The position numbers and the translations under genes were made by a program. 64,000 bases of DNA from NCBI RefSeq assembly GCF_016904955.1, contig NZ_JADIKE010000037.1, positions 248,001-312,000 on the forward strand, in the 5' to 3' direction. The notes under the pieces were generated by a model. It ran no database searches, was not told the origin of the DNA, and worked only from the letters and a program-made list of their open reading frames with translations. The DNA comes from Dyella flava (GTDB lineage: Bacteria > Pseudomonadota > Gammaproteobacteria > Xanthomonadales > Rhodanobacteraceae). This document shows positions 17,829 to 27,179 of this stretch, in pieces. The stretch's first letter is position 1. Each line of letters opens with the position of its first letter.

Positions 17829-18009
17829 GGGTAACCTCCTGCTCGCCAGACGGGGAAAAGCGAGTCTGTATCGGTCACTCGCCATGCTGATACGGCGCCA
17901 CGACGCCTGCAAGGGCTAGCGATAAAGACGGCCATTCATATTCAGATGAATGAACAGCCGGACACGGCAGGTTGTATGCTGGATGGTCTATCTGATATCT
18001 CGAATCCGT

Positions 18010-18744
18010 ATGCGCAGCACCCGCATCCACGTCGATCAACCGCTGTCCCTGGCCGCCGAACTGGCGTTGCCGCTGCAGGCCGCTGAACATGTGGTACGCG
18101 TGCTGCGCATGAATGCGGGCGACATGCTCACCCTCTTCAACGGCGACGGCTACGACTATGCCGCGACCTTGATTTCCGTGGGCAAGCGCGATGTTACGGT
18201 GCGCATTGAGGATCGCGAGCAGATCGACAACGAATCGCCACTTCCACTCGCCTTGGTGCAGGGCGTGGCGCGCGGCGAAAAAATGGATCTGATCGTGCAG
18301 AAGGCGACCGAACTGGGCGTTGCCCGTATCGTGCCACTGTTTACCGAACGTTCCGAGGTAAAGCTCGATGCATCGCGTGCCGAGAAACGCCTGCTGCATT
18401 GGCGCGCGGTGGCCGCGAGCGCGTGTGAGCAGAGTGGCCGCGTACGAATTCCCGAAGTATTGCCGGCGCAGACGTTACAGGAATGGCTGAAGACGCTGGT
18501 CGATGACGGTGCCCTGCGTCTGGCCTTGCTGCCTGAAGGCACATTGCGGGCGCGCGAACTACGCTTTGGCGGCGCCGGTGGATGGCTGGTCGTGGGACCG
18601 GAAGGTGGACTGGGCGACCGCGATGTGGCGACCTTGCAGGAGGCTGGTTTTCAAGGCTTGCGCCTGGGGCCGCGGATTTTGCGTACGGAAACGGCGGGAC
18701 TGGCCGCGCTGGCGGCGTTGCAGGCACTCCACGGCGACTTCTAA
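18010..18744 (+). CDS. rsmE: 16S rRNA m3U1498 methyltransferase RsmE
   Basis: 244 residues. Methylates N3 of U1498 in 16S rRNA with S-adenosylmethionine. An N-terminal PUA-like domain (AAEHVVRVLRMNAGDML) precedes a SPOUT methyltransferase domain with LVQGVARGEKMDLIVQKATELGV split around residue 85, TERSEVK, and the C-terminal knot VVGPEGGLGDRDV and LGPRILRTETAGLAAL. The start at ATG 18010 matches the family N terminus (MRSTRIHV). Confidence 0.94.
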   Translation: MRSTRIHVDQPLSLAAELALPLQAAEHVVRVLRMNAGDMLTLFNGDGYDYAATLISVGKRDVTVRIEDREQIDNESPLPLALVQGVARGEKMDLIVQKATELGVARIVPLFTERSEVKLDASRAEKRLLHWRAVAASACEQSGRVRIPEVLPAQTLQEWLKTLVDDGALRLALLPEGTLRARELRFGGAGGWLVVGPEGGLGDRDVATLQEAGFQGLRLGPRILRTETAGLAALAALQALHGDF

Positions 18745-18753
18745 CACGCTGCG

Positions 18754-18837
18754 TAGGTTGGGTTAGCGCAGCGTAACCCAACGGAATTCTATCGAAGCGA
18801 CAAACATCGTTGGGTTACGCTGCGCTAACCCAACCTA
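18754..18837. repeat. 84-bp palindromic element, copy 2
   Basis: Same length and sequence as 3218-3301 apart from one centre base (GGAATTCT instead of GGAATTCC). It occupies the gap between the convergent rsmE and chpC stop codons (10 and 18 bp away), where it could end transcription in both directions. Confidence 0.88.
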
Positions 18838-18855
18838 CGGATTGCGCCGACGGCT

Positions 18856-19332
18856 TTAGCTCGCCTGCTGCAGCAACTCGTAAACTTCGCTTTCGATCCC
18901 TTCCAGATCCGGAATCATCGCCACGTCGTCACGCACCAGCACTTGCGCCTTCACGCCACGCGGCAGCGGCTTGCCGTCGTGGGTGGGAATGATCAGCTCG
19001 GCGTTGAGCGTGGTCAGGCGCGGAAAGCCCTGGGTCAGGACTGCTACAAACGGCTGCTCTGCATTACCGCCGAGCGCCTTGAGCACGGCGACGCGCATGC
19101 TGAGCTCGGTATCGCCTTCCTCAGCGCCGGCCAGCTTGGTGAACGAAACCAGCGGCACGCGCCAGCCACGCCACGAGATGCGGCCGAGCAGCCACTCCGG
19201 CGCGCCGGCAACCGGTTCGGGCGTCGTAAGGGTGATGACTTCCGCCACGGTGGCGTTAGGCAGCAGCAGACGCAGATTGCCGACTGGCACCAGCACGCAG
19301 CGGATTTCACGGGGTAGTGGCTGTTCGCTCAT
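18856..19332 (-). CDS. chpC: CheW-like protein ChpC of the Pil-Chp system
   Basis: 158 residues. One CheW-like domain covers most of the chain (VLVPVGNLRLLLPNA, WLLGRISWRGWRVPLVSF). CheW proteins link chemoreceptors to CheA kinases; in Pil-Chp systems ChpC is a second adaptor besides PilI. The start overlaps the chpB stop by four bases (ATGA at 19329-19332). It is the last gene of the operon and ends at a palindromic repeat. Confidence 0.85.
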   Translation of the reverse strand: MSEQPLPREIRCVLVPVGNLRLLLPNATVAEVITLTTPEPVAGAPEWLLGRISWRGWRVPLVSFTKLAGAEEGDTELSMRVAVLKALGGNAEQPFVAVLTQGFPRLTTLNAELIIPTHDGKPLPRGVKAQVLVRDDVAMIPDLEGIESEVYELLQQAS

Positions 19333-21005
19333 CGGAAGTCCTCCACCAGGCGCACCGCGAGCTCTTGCGGCGAGCCGGAAAAGCTGGCCAGACGCTCGGC
19401 CAGCACACCATTGACCATATCGCTGAAGCGGTCGCTGCCGGACGACTCGACCCAGACCTGTCCACCGCGATCATGAATGGCCTGTGCGCCGGCCACCGCG
19501 TCAGTGGCATTGCCGGCAAACACGATCGCCAGCGCATTGCGGCCAAACACATTCGCGGCCATCGTGAAGCTGCTGTCGATGGACGGCGACTGTTCACTGA
19601 GCTCCTCGTCCACCGCACTGAGTTCCACGCGGCCATCGCGCAATACACGCACCTGCTGTCCGCGCGGCACCACCAGCACTTCGCCAACACGGGCACGCGA
19701 GCCTGCTGCTGCGACCTTGACCGGCAGCGCGCTTCGCGCTGCCAGCGATTGCGCCAGCTCTTCGGCCGACTGCTTGTTCTGGTGCTGGGTCAACAGGATC
19801 GGCAACTTGATGTCACCCGGCAAACCGGTCAGAAACGCCAACAGCGATGTCTGGCTGTCGTGTGCCGCGCCGAGCACCAGCAGGCGCGCCAAAGCCGTGT
19901 CCAGCTCATGCAGGTGCGACTCGTAAACTTCGTAATCCTCTTTGGGTGCAACCGCTTCCTCCATCGACACGAGTTCCAGGCTCATGCCTGGTTCGATCGG
20001 CAGCTCATGTTCTTCAACATGCTCTGCATCAGGTGCGAGGAAATCGGCAGCGCTGACCTTCTCGACGCCGAAGGCGTGATCGCCCTCGGCAGCCGCGGCG
20101 GCCGCCGGGTTCTCTTCTTCCACAAAACCCCATTCCGGCGCAGTCGGCGCGGGAGTCTGCTGGGCAAGCGTCGCTCGCTCGATCACCGGCGGCTTGAACT
20201 CCTCGTCGACGTCGGCGAGGGAAAGATGATCGAGGTTGATATGGAAAGCCGGCGACTGCGCAGGCGCGATCGCCTCAGGTTCCACGACCTCCGGCTCGGC
20301 CACGGCCGCCTGTCCGGCAGAGGCTTCGTGTGCTGTGTCGTCCTGCCAGTGGAAGTCGCCGTCGTGCAGCGGCGGCAGTTCCTCTTCTGTGCTGTACTTC
20401 AGGCCCGCGCCGAATTCGCTTTCGGCCTCGCCGGTCGTTTCATCCGAAGCAAGCAAGGCTTCCAGTTCGGCCGCCAGGGTTTCCGAATCCGGTGCGGATT
20501 CGTCATGCACCAGCGGCAGTTCCTCGGTTGCATCGGCAGACACTGATGGGTTGCTGGCAGCGGGGTCGTCCGCATCAACAGACTCGGTGTACGGCACTGG
20601 TGTTTCGTCATCGATCGGTGCGGCAGCCGGCGCCTCGACCTCGCGCGCATTGTCGGGACGCGGCGGATCGATGATGTTGCTATCGAGCGTCTTGGCTGCC
20701 AGATGACGTGCCCAGCGGGCACGATCCCAGCCCTCGAGGCTACGGCTGGCCTGGGCGTCGTTGAACACAACCGGCACGTCGCCGGATTCGACCAGGCTGT
20801 AGATGCGATCAAGCGTGGCGTCGTCCACGGCATCGTCGAGGTTGACCACCAGCACATCCACGCCAGCCTGGCGCAGTTTCGCTTCATCGAAACTGCTTAG
20901 CGGACCTTCGTGTACGATCTGCGCACCATGCTCGGAGAGCGCGGTGCGCAGGTGACTACCTAGATCAGCATCGTCGAAAAACAGCGCGATGCGCTTATCA
21001 GTCAT
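19329..21005 (-). CDS. chpB: ChpB, CheB-like methylesterase protein with degenerate active sites
   Basis: 558 residues. The N-terminal domain (about 1-105) looks like a receiver but has Asn in LVVNLDD where the phospho-acceptor Asp is expected. A long acidic Ala/Glu/Pro linker (about 110-365) follows. The C-terminal domain (about 372-558) is CheB-like, but the catalytic serine motif GASTGG reads GAAHDS (about 379-384), putting Ala381 at the Ser position. His408 (TQHQ) and Asp502 (GNATD) remain. By eye this is an inactive esterase. It overlaps chpA by 8 bp and chpC by 4 bp. No CheR (PilK) gene is present. Confidence 0.82.
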   Translation of the reverse strand: MTDKRIALFFDDADLGSHLRTALSEHGAQIVHEGPLSSFDEAKLRQAGVDVLVVNLDDAVDDATLDRIYSLVESGDVPVVFNDAQASRSLEGWDRARWARHLAAKTLDSNIIDPPRPDNAREVEAPAAAPIDDETPVPYTESVDADDPAASNPSVSADATEELPLVHDESAPDSETLAAELEALLASDETTGEAESEFGAGLKYSTEEELPPLHDGDFHWQDDTAHEASAGQAAVAEPEVVEPEAIAPAQSPAFHINLDHLSLADVDEEFKPPVIERATLAQQTPAPTAPEWGFVEEENPAAAAAAEGDHAFGVEKVSAADFLAPDAEHVEEHELPIEPGMSLELVSMEEAVAPKEDYEVYESHLHELDTALARLLVLGAAHDSQTSLLAFLTGLPGDIKLPILLTQHQNKQSAEELAQSLAARSALPVKVAAAGSRARVGEVLVVPRGQQVRVLRDGRVELSAVDEELSEQSPSIDSSFTMAANVFGRNALAIVFAGNATDAVAGAQAIHDRGGQVWVESSGSDRFSDMVNGVLAERLASFSGSPQELAVRLVEDFR

Positions 21006-24000
21006 TCACCGGCTCCCGCGCGTGCTGCTCAAGTACTTCAGTGATCTGCGCCAGCAATTCGGCTTCCTGATACGGCTTGCCGAGGTAGCGCTCGACGCCG
21101 ATGTCGAACGCGCGCTGACGATGCTTTTCGCCGGTACGCGAGGTGATCATGATGATCGGCACGCCGCGGAAGCGCGGATCGGCCTTCATCTGGGTGGCCA
21201 ACTCGAAGCCGTCCATGCGTGGCATTTCGATGTCGAGCAGCATCAGGTCGGGCACGCGCTCATGCAGTTTCTCGATGGCGTCGAGGCCGTCCTTCGCGGT
21301 TTCCACCTCGTATTCGTGACGCTCCAGCACGCGGCCGGTGACCTTGCGCATGGTGATCGAATCGTCCACCACCATCACCAGCGGTCGGGTGCGCACATCC
21401 TCGACGACCGGCGCCGTGGTTGCATGCTCCAAGCCTTCCGCCAGTCGCTGTTCGCGGCGGCTGAGACCATGACGCACCAGCGGGGCCAGATCCAGAATCA
21501 CCAGCACCGAGCCATCGCCCATGATGGTGGCGCCGAGAATGCCCGGTACCGAGCTCACCTGCGGGCCCACCGACTTCACCACGATTTCGCGTGAGCCGAT
21601 CACCGCGTCGATACGGATCGCAGCACGCAATTCGCCGGAGCGGGTCAGCAGCAGCGGCAATTGTTCTTCGTCGCCGACATGGCCGGCCACCAGGCCCAAC
21701 AAGCCGGCCAGGTCGTGGATGCCGTAGTCCTCGCCGTTGTATTCGAACTGCGGATTGTCGTCCGCCATGCGTTGCGCCAGTTCATCCGGACTGATGCGCG
21801 CCACACCTTGCACCGAGGTCATCGGGATGGCGAAGGTGGATTCGCCGACGCGCACCATGATCGCCTGCGTCACCGCGAGGGTGAACGGCAGACGCAGCAC
21901 GAAGGTGGTGCCTTCGCCCTGACGCGATTCGATGGCCAGCGAGCCGCCGAGCTGCTTGATCTCGTTGGCCACCACGTCCATGCCCACGCCGCGGCCGGCG
22001 AGCTGGGTCACGGTGCTCGCGGTGGAGAAACCGGTCTGGGTGATCAGCGCCAGCAACTGGTCGTCGCTGAGACGGGTTTCCGAGCGCACCAGGCCGCGTT
22101 CGATCGCGCGGTTGCGGATTGCCTCGCGGTCCAGACCACGGCCGTCATCGCTCACGCGCACCACCACCTCGGTGGCTTCGCGGGCCACGCGGATGCGTAC
22201 GGCGCCCTCTTCGGGCTTCTTGAACTTGCGACGATCTTCCGGCGACTCGATACCGTGCGCCACGGCGTTACGCAGCATGTGCTCGAACGGTGCCTTGATG
22301 CGATCGAGCAGGTTGCGGTCCATTTCGCCGTGCGCGCCTTCTACATACAGCTGGGCGCTCTTGCCTTCTTCCTGGGCGGCCTGGCGCAGTGTGCGGCGCA
22401 GGTTCGGCACCATGGTGTCGAACGGCAGCATGCGTGTACGCAGCAAACCTTCCTGCAATTCCGAACTGACGCGCGACTGCTGGATCAGCAGCGTTTCCGC
22501 CTGACGGGTGAGTTCGTCCAGCATGTTCTGGATCGACACCAAGTCCGATACCGATTCGGCCAGCGCACGCGAGTACTGCTGCAACTGGGAGAAACGGTCC
22601 AGTTCGAGCGGATCGAACACGCCGATGCCGGCTTCGCGGTGTTCGCGCTGGAAGCGCGCGATGATCTGCGCTTCGGTTTCGATTTCCAGCATGCGCAGCT
22701 GGCCGCGCAGACGCGACACGGTCTGCTCCAGTTCGACCAGGTTGAAGCGGTAGGCCGAAACCTGCTGCTCCAGACGCGAACGGTAGATGGCCACCTCGCC
22801 GGCGTTGTTGACGAGGCTGTCGAGCAGATCGGCGCGGACGCGGATCTGTTCCTGCGCAACACGCGCGGTTTCTTCCTGCAGCGGTTCTTCGGCCGGCAGC
22901 AGCGCAGGCAAATCCAGCTCCGACAAGGGCTGCGGCGCGGGGGCTGGGGCAGCGACGGGCTCTTCTTGCAAGGGCGCTTCAGCGACGGCTTCCTGCGGCG
23001 ACGGCTCGACCGCGGCCACACCGCCCTGCAGCAGCTCGATCATCGCCTGCGGATAGGCGATGGCCTTGCCCTGCGACACGCGCTGCACGAGACCGTGCAT
23101 CTGGTCGAAAGCAGCCTCGAGCGTGGCGATCAGCGGGCCGGTGCGTTGCGGATCGATGTTGTGCGAACGCTCCAGCATGCTTTCAATCGCATGGCTGAGA
23201 TCGCCCACCGGCGTCACGCCGGCGATACGCGCGCCGCCCTTGAGCGTATGCAGCGCACGCAGCAGACCGTTCATGTGCACGACTTCGGTCGGCTCGGCAT
23301 GCCACTTGGCCAGCACCCCGTCGGCGTCATCGAGAATTTCGCGCGCTTCTTCGCTGAAGATCTCCAACAGGTCGGGATCGATATGGCTGAAGTTCATCAG
23401 CTCGCCAACCGGCACCGCTTCCACAACCTCATGCGGAACATCGGCCGCGGCGGCAGGCTCAGCCGCATGTGCCGTTTCAGGCTCGGCAAGCGGTTCGGCT
23501 CGGTGCTGGACTTCTGCTACCGGTTCCTCAATCTCAGGCTCGATGTACGGCGCTTCTTCAAGCTCGGCTTCTTCCAGCGCAGGCGTCTCGTCGGCCGGCG
23601 CATGGATGGTGGATTCCTCGACCGGCTCGTCGTTCGCTGCGACGTGCTCCATATCGAAGTGATGCTCGGCCGGCGCGGCCACGTCCTCAGCCGGAACCGA
23701 TGTCGCGGCTTGCTCTGGCTCCAGCGCTTCGAGGCTGGCGAGCAAGGCGGCGAAATCGTCTTCTTCGGTGCTGGTGCCGGGCTCGCGATGCGCGAGTGGC
23801 TCGACGGTTTCTTCCTCGGCCATCTCGGCCGTTTCCGCCACGTCGTCCGGCTCGTGCTCGGCAAGCGCCGCCAGCAGTTCGGCTTCGTCGTGAGCGTCGG
23901 CGGGCTGTTCGTCATGCACCGTCGATGGCGCTTGCTCTTCGACGGGAGGAGCGAAGGTGAGGTGCTCGACGTGTTCCTCATGATGTTCGGCGCTGAGCAG

Positions 24001-27000
24001 TTGATCGAAGGCCAAATGCTCGGGCAGCTCGGCTTCGTGCGCTTCCGGCACCACCGATGATGGCTCGGCCGGACGCGACTCGAACACCACATGCGCCATC
24101 TGCGGCTCGGGCTGATGATCGCGCAGTTGTTCCAGGCGGGCGATAAGTGCCGAAGCATCCGGTAACTGCGGATGCGGCGCGTCGAATTGCGCCATCACCT
24201 CGTCCACCACGTCGGCGCTTTGGCGAAGCAGACGCACGCCTTCGGTCGAAAGCGGCTGACCGGCAGCGCGCAGGCGCTTGAGCAAGCTTTCCAGTGGCGA
24301 CAGCAAATGCATCAGCAATGGAATCTCGACCATCGCAATGGCGCCATGCAGGGTGTGCACGGCACGCAGCAGTCCGTCGTCGACCGGCAGCTCGCCGTCG
24401 GCGAAATCGGCCGTGTTGCGAATGATCTGCAGATACTGCGCCACTTCGCTGCGCAGAATTTCCAGCAGCACTGGATCGACCGGCGGCAATACCGGCTCGT
24501 GGATCGGTTCGACAAACGCGGGTGCCTGAGCTTCCTCGACCGGCTGAGAAGCGGCCACGGACTGTTCGGTATGCGTAGCGACCGGAACGGCATCGGCGAC
24601 CGCGTCCACACGCGGTACGCGACGGCGCACCACACGACGCACGGTCTGCGTGCCACCGCTCACGGCAAACTGTTCGACGCTGGCGTGCTCGCCAGCCGCC
24701 AGCTGATCGGCAGTCTGCATGATGGCGCTGAGCGGCGCCGTCGGCACGACGCCATCTCTCAGCATCGCCAGCAGTTGCGGCAACGCATCGATGGCGCGAC
24801 CGACCAGCGCCTGTACGCCATCGTGCGGCTGGACGGTGCCGTCGAGCACACGGTTGAGCATGTTCTCCACGCGCCAGGCGAATTCACCGAGCACACTGGC
24901 GCCAACCAGGCGGCCGGAGCCCTTCAGCGTGTGGAACGAACGGCGGATCGGCGTCAGCTCGGTGAGCTGGGCCGGATCGGCCATCCAGCTGTGCAGGCCA
25001 TGCTGCAAGTTGTTGATCTCTTCCTGCATTTCCTCCAGGAAGATCTCGCGGATGTCGTCGTCGATGCCTTCGGTGCTGGCCTGGAAGCCCGCCGTTGGAG
25101 CCAGCGGATCGGCGCTGGCGACCTGCTCTTCGATTTCTTCCTCGATCTCGATCCAGTCTTCGTCGGCTTCCGCCGCCGATGGATGCGAGCGTGTTTCGGT
25201 TTCGACCAGATGCAGGCCGGTGATGTCGTGTGCGACCGGCGCCGGTGTTTCGCTGCTGCCGATAAACAGCTCGCTGGCGTCCTCGCCGTGCACCAGGCTG
25301 ACCGGCTCGTTCAAGGCCGGCGCTGGTGCTTCGGCGTGCGGAGCCTGCACTTCTGCGATCGGCTCCGGCATGGCCTTGGCCAGCGGCGGCGGCCAGTAGC
25401 CGAGTCCACCGAGGCTGTGCTCGGCGACGTCCAGAATGTGTTCCAGCCCGCCACGATGTTCGCGGGCGGCTTCGAGGTAGTACTCAAGTGCAGCCAGCGC
25501 ATCGGCAAGCTGGTCCATTTGCGCGCTGCTGGGCACGCGCTGGTCCACGCACAGCTCATTGCCGATGAAACGGCCTACGCCTTCGGCAATCTGCGCCGGA
25601 CGCGGCGAAGAAAGCATGCGCATGGCGCCTGCGACTTCATCCATCAGCGCCGGCATGCCGTTCAGTTCCCCGTGCTGCCAGCCGGATTCCACGAAGGCGA
25701 CGATGCCGCCCTTCACCTTGCCGGTGTTGGCCACGGCTTCGTTCATCAGCGTGGCGAGAATATGCCGCGCCTCGCTGCGCGGCAGCATGGCGGGCGAATG
25801 CGACTCCTCGGCCGGCGCGTTGTCCGCGCCCAGGCTTTCGATGTGGTCGTCCAGCGAAGCTTCGACATAAAGCAGCGCACCGGCCACGTCGAGCAGCGAC
25901 TCTTCGTCAGGGCTGCGCATCCGGTTGGCGACTTCTTCCAGCACGCGGCGCTGTTCGTTGATCACGCGGCGCGGCACGTTGAGCGCCAGCATGCCGAGCG
26001 TATCGCCGACCCGTTCGAGCACCTCGGCCTGCGCGCCGAGCTGAGCCGGATCGGCATCGGGCTGGCGCAGGAACAGGTCCAGCGCTTCCTTCACGCGCAG
26101 CAGGTCGTCTTTCAGCGCGCGCGCGACCGAGTCGAGCAACGCACGGTTGTGACCGGCCATCGAGCCGCGCGCATGTTCCAGTTCGGTCGCGTCAGGCACC
26201 AGACCGTCAAGGTTGTAGGTCTGTGCAAGCTGCGCCATCTGCGCAGTGCGCTGCTTGGATTGCGCGACGATGTAGAGCAGCTTGCGTGCCAGATCGTCGG
26301 CGTCACCGCCTTGCAGGCTTTCCTCGCCATGGTCGATCAACGAACGGATGCTGCGATCGACACGGCCGATCAATTGACGCACTTCAGCGGCATGGTTCTT
26401 CAGCATGCCGTGATCGAGACCTTCCAGGATGCCGGCCGCAATCCACCACAGGCGGCGACCGGGGACGGTCACGCAACGCGCGGTGATCGCGGTCAGCGTC
26501 TTGCGCATCGCGGCCAGCTGATGCTGTGCGCCCTGGCCACGGAACCAGGCCAGCATCTGCTGCTGGAAGCGCAGGCGCAGCTCGCCGATTTCAGCCTTGT
26601 TGCGCGCCGCGTCGGCAGCGTTGGCCGGCGCGGGAGCCTGCGGCGGCAGCGGCGCTTCGAGATTGGGCGTGAACAATGCCGATTCGCTCAGCGCATCCTG
26701 CTCGCGGCTGGCGCGCAGTTCGTTGAGCAGCGGCAGCAGCACCACCGGCACGTCGCGGTGACCGCTGGAAAGACGCTCCAGGTAGTCAGGCAGCTGCATC
26801 AGGCCACGCATCAGCGCGGCATAGGCGTCCTCGCGATTGCGTACATGGTCTTCGAGCAGCGAGATGGCGAGTGTTTCCATCTCTTCGGCGACCATCGCCG
26901 CGCCATACAGCTCCACCATGCGCAAGGTCCCCTGCACCAGGTGCAGGTTGTCCGCGCAGGAGCGCATGGCCTCGCGTTCGCCGGGGTTGTCCACATAGGA

Positions 27001-27093
27001 CTCAAGCGCCTGGCGCGCGAGCGACAGCGTCTCGTCAAGCTCAGGCTTGACCCACTGCAGGGTTGTGAAATCGATATGATCTTGAAGTCTCAT
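20998..27093 (-). CDS. chpA: ChpA, giant hybrid CheA-type histidine kinase of the Pil-Chp system
   Basis: 2031 residues. It controls type IV pilus activity in twitching and surface sensing. Order: an N-terminal FimL/Hpt-like region (NLHLVQGTLR, His about 52); phosphotransfer domains with FHTLKGSGR (about 721), VHTLHGAIAM (about 913) and LHTLKGGAR (about 1283); acidic Ala/Glu-rich linkers between them; dimerisation and ATPase domains (about 1420-1710: MLRNAVAHGIE, DDGRGLD, GRGVGMDVV, GEGTTF); a CheW-like domain (about 1715-1860); and a C-terminal receiver (1904-2031, Asp1954 in LLDIEMP). GAGGGGGG-like purine tract before the ATG. It is shorter than Pseudomonas ChpA, which has more phosphotransfer domains. 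Confidence 0.95.
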   Translation of the reverse strand: MRLQDHIDFTTLQWVKPELDETLSLARQALESYVDNPGEREAMRSCADNLHLVQGTLRMVELYGAAMVAEEMETLAISLLEDHVRNREDAYAALMRGLMQLPDYLERLSSGHRDVPVVLLPLLNELRASREQDALSESALFTPNLEAPLPPQAPAPANAADAARNKAEIGELRLRFQQQMLAWFRGQGAQHQLAAMRKTLTAITARCVTVPGRRLWWIAAGILEGLDHGMLKNHAAEVRQLIGRVDRSIRSLIDHGEESLQGGDADDLARKLLYIVAQSKQRTAQMAQLAQTYNLDGLVPDATELEHARGSMAGHNRALLDSVARALKDDLLRVKEALDLFLRQPDADPAQLGAQAEVLERVGDTLGMLALNVPRRVINEQRRVLEEVANRMRSPDEESLLDVAGALLYVEASLDDHIESLGADNAPAEESHSPAMLPRSEARHILATLMNEAVANTGKVKGGIVAFVESGWQHGELNGMPALMDEVAGAMRMLSSPRPAQIAEGVGRFIGNELCVDQRVPSSAQMDQLADALAALEYYLEAAREHRGGLEHILDVAEHSLGGLGYWPPPLAKAMPEPIAEVQAPHAEAPAPALNEPVSLVHGEDASELFIGSSETPAPVAHDITGLHLVETETRSHPSAAEADEDWIEIEEEIEEQVASADPLAPTAGFQASTEGIDDDIREIFLEEMQEEINNLQHGLHSWMADPAQLTELTPIRRSFHTLKGSGRLVGASVLGEFAWRVENMLNRVLDGTVQPHDGVQALVGRAIDALPQLLAMLRDGVVPTAPLSAIMQTADQLAAGEHASVEQFAVSGGTQTVRRVVRRRVPRVDAVADAVPVATHTEQSVAASQPVEEAQAPAFVEPIHEPVLPPVDPVLLEILRSEVAQYLQIIRNTADFADGELPVDDGLLRAVHTLHGAIAMVEIPLLMHLLSPLESLLKRLRAAGQPLSTEGVRLLRQSADVVDEVMAQFDAPHPQLPDASALIARLEQLRDHQPEPQMAHVVFESRPAEPSSVVPEAHEAELPEHLAFDQLLSAEHHEEHVEHLTFAPPVEEQAPSTVHDEQPADAHDEAELLAALAEHEPDDVAETAEMAEEETVEPLAHREPGTSTEEDDFAALLASLEALEPEQAATSVPAEDVAAPAEHHFDMEHVAANDEPVEESTIHAPADETPALEEAELEEAPYIEPEIEEPVAEVQHRAEPLAEPETAHAAEPAAAADVPHEVVEAVPVGELMNFSHIDPDLLEIFSEEAREILDDADGVLAKWHAEPTEVVHMNGLLRALHTLKGGARIAGVTPVGDLSHAIESMLERSHNIDPQRTGPLIATLEAAFDQMHGLVQRVSQGKAIAYPQAMIELLQGGVAAVEPSPQEAVAEAPLQEEPVAAPAPAPQPLSELDLPALLPAEEPLQEETARVAQEQIRVRADLLDSLVNNAGEVAIYRSRLEQQVSAYRFNLVELEQTVSRLRGQLRMLEIETEAQIIARFQREHREAGIGVFDPLELDRFSQLQQYSRALAESVSDLVSIQNMLDELTRQAETLLIQQSRVSSELQEGLLRTRMLPFDTMVPNLRRTLRQAAQEEGKSAQLYVEGAHGEMDRNLLDRIKAPFEHMLRNAVAHGIESPEDRRKFKKPEEGAVRIRVAREATEVVVRVSDDGRGLDREAIRNRAIERGLVRSETRLSDDQLLALITQTGFSTASTVTQLAGRGVGMDVVANEIKQLGGSLAIESRQGEGTTFVLRLPFTLAVTQAIMVRVGESTFAIPMTSVQGVARISPDELAQRMADDNPQFEYNGEDYGIHDLAGLLGLVAGHVGDEEQLPLLLTRSGELRAAIRIDAVIGSREIVVKSVGPQVSSVPGILGATIMGDGSVLVILDLAPLVRHGLSRREQRLAEGLEHATTAPVVEDVRTRPLVMVVDDSITMRKVTGRVLERHEYEVETAKDGLDAIEKLHERVPDLMLLDIEMPRMDGFELATQMKADPRFRGVPIIMITSRTGEKHRQRAFDIGVERYLGKPYQEAELLAQITEVLEQHAREPVND

Positions 27094-27179
27094 GCGCCCC
27101 CCTCAGCGGCTGCGTTCCTAGCGCATCACGCAACCGTCGAGGTTGCCCTCATAGTGTGTGGACCGATGCCAACCCGTAA

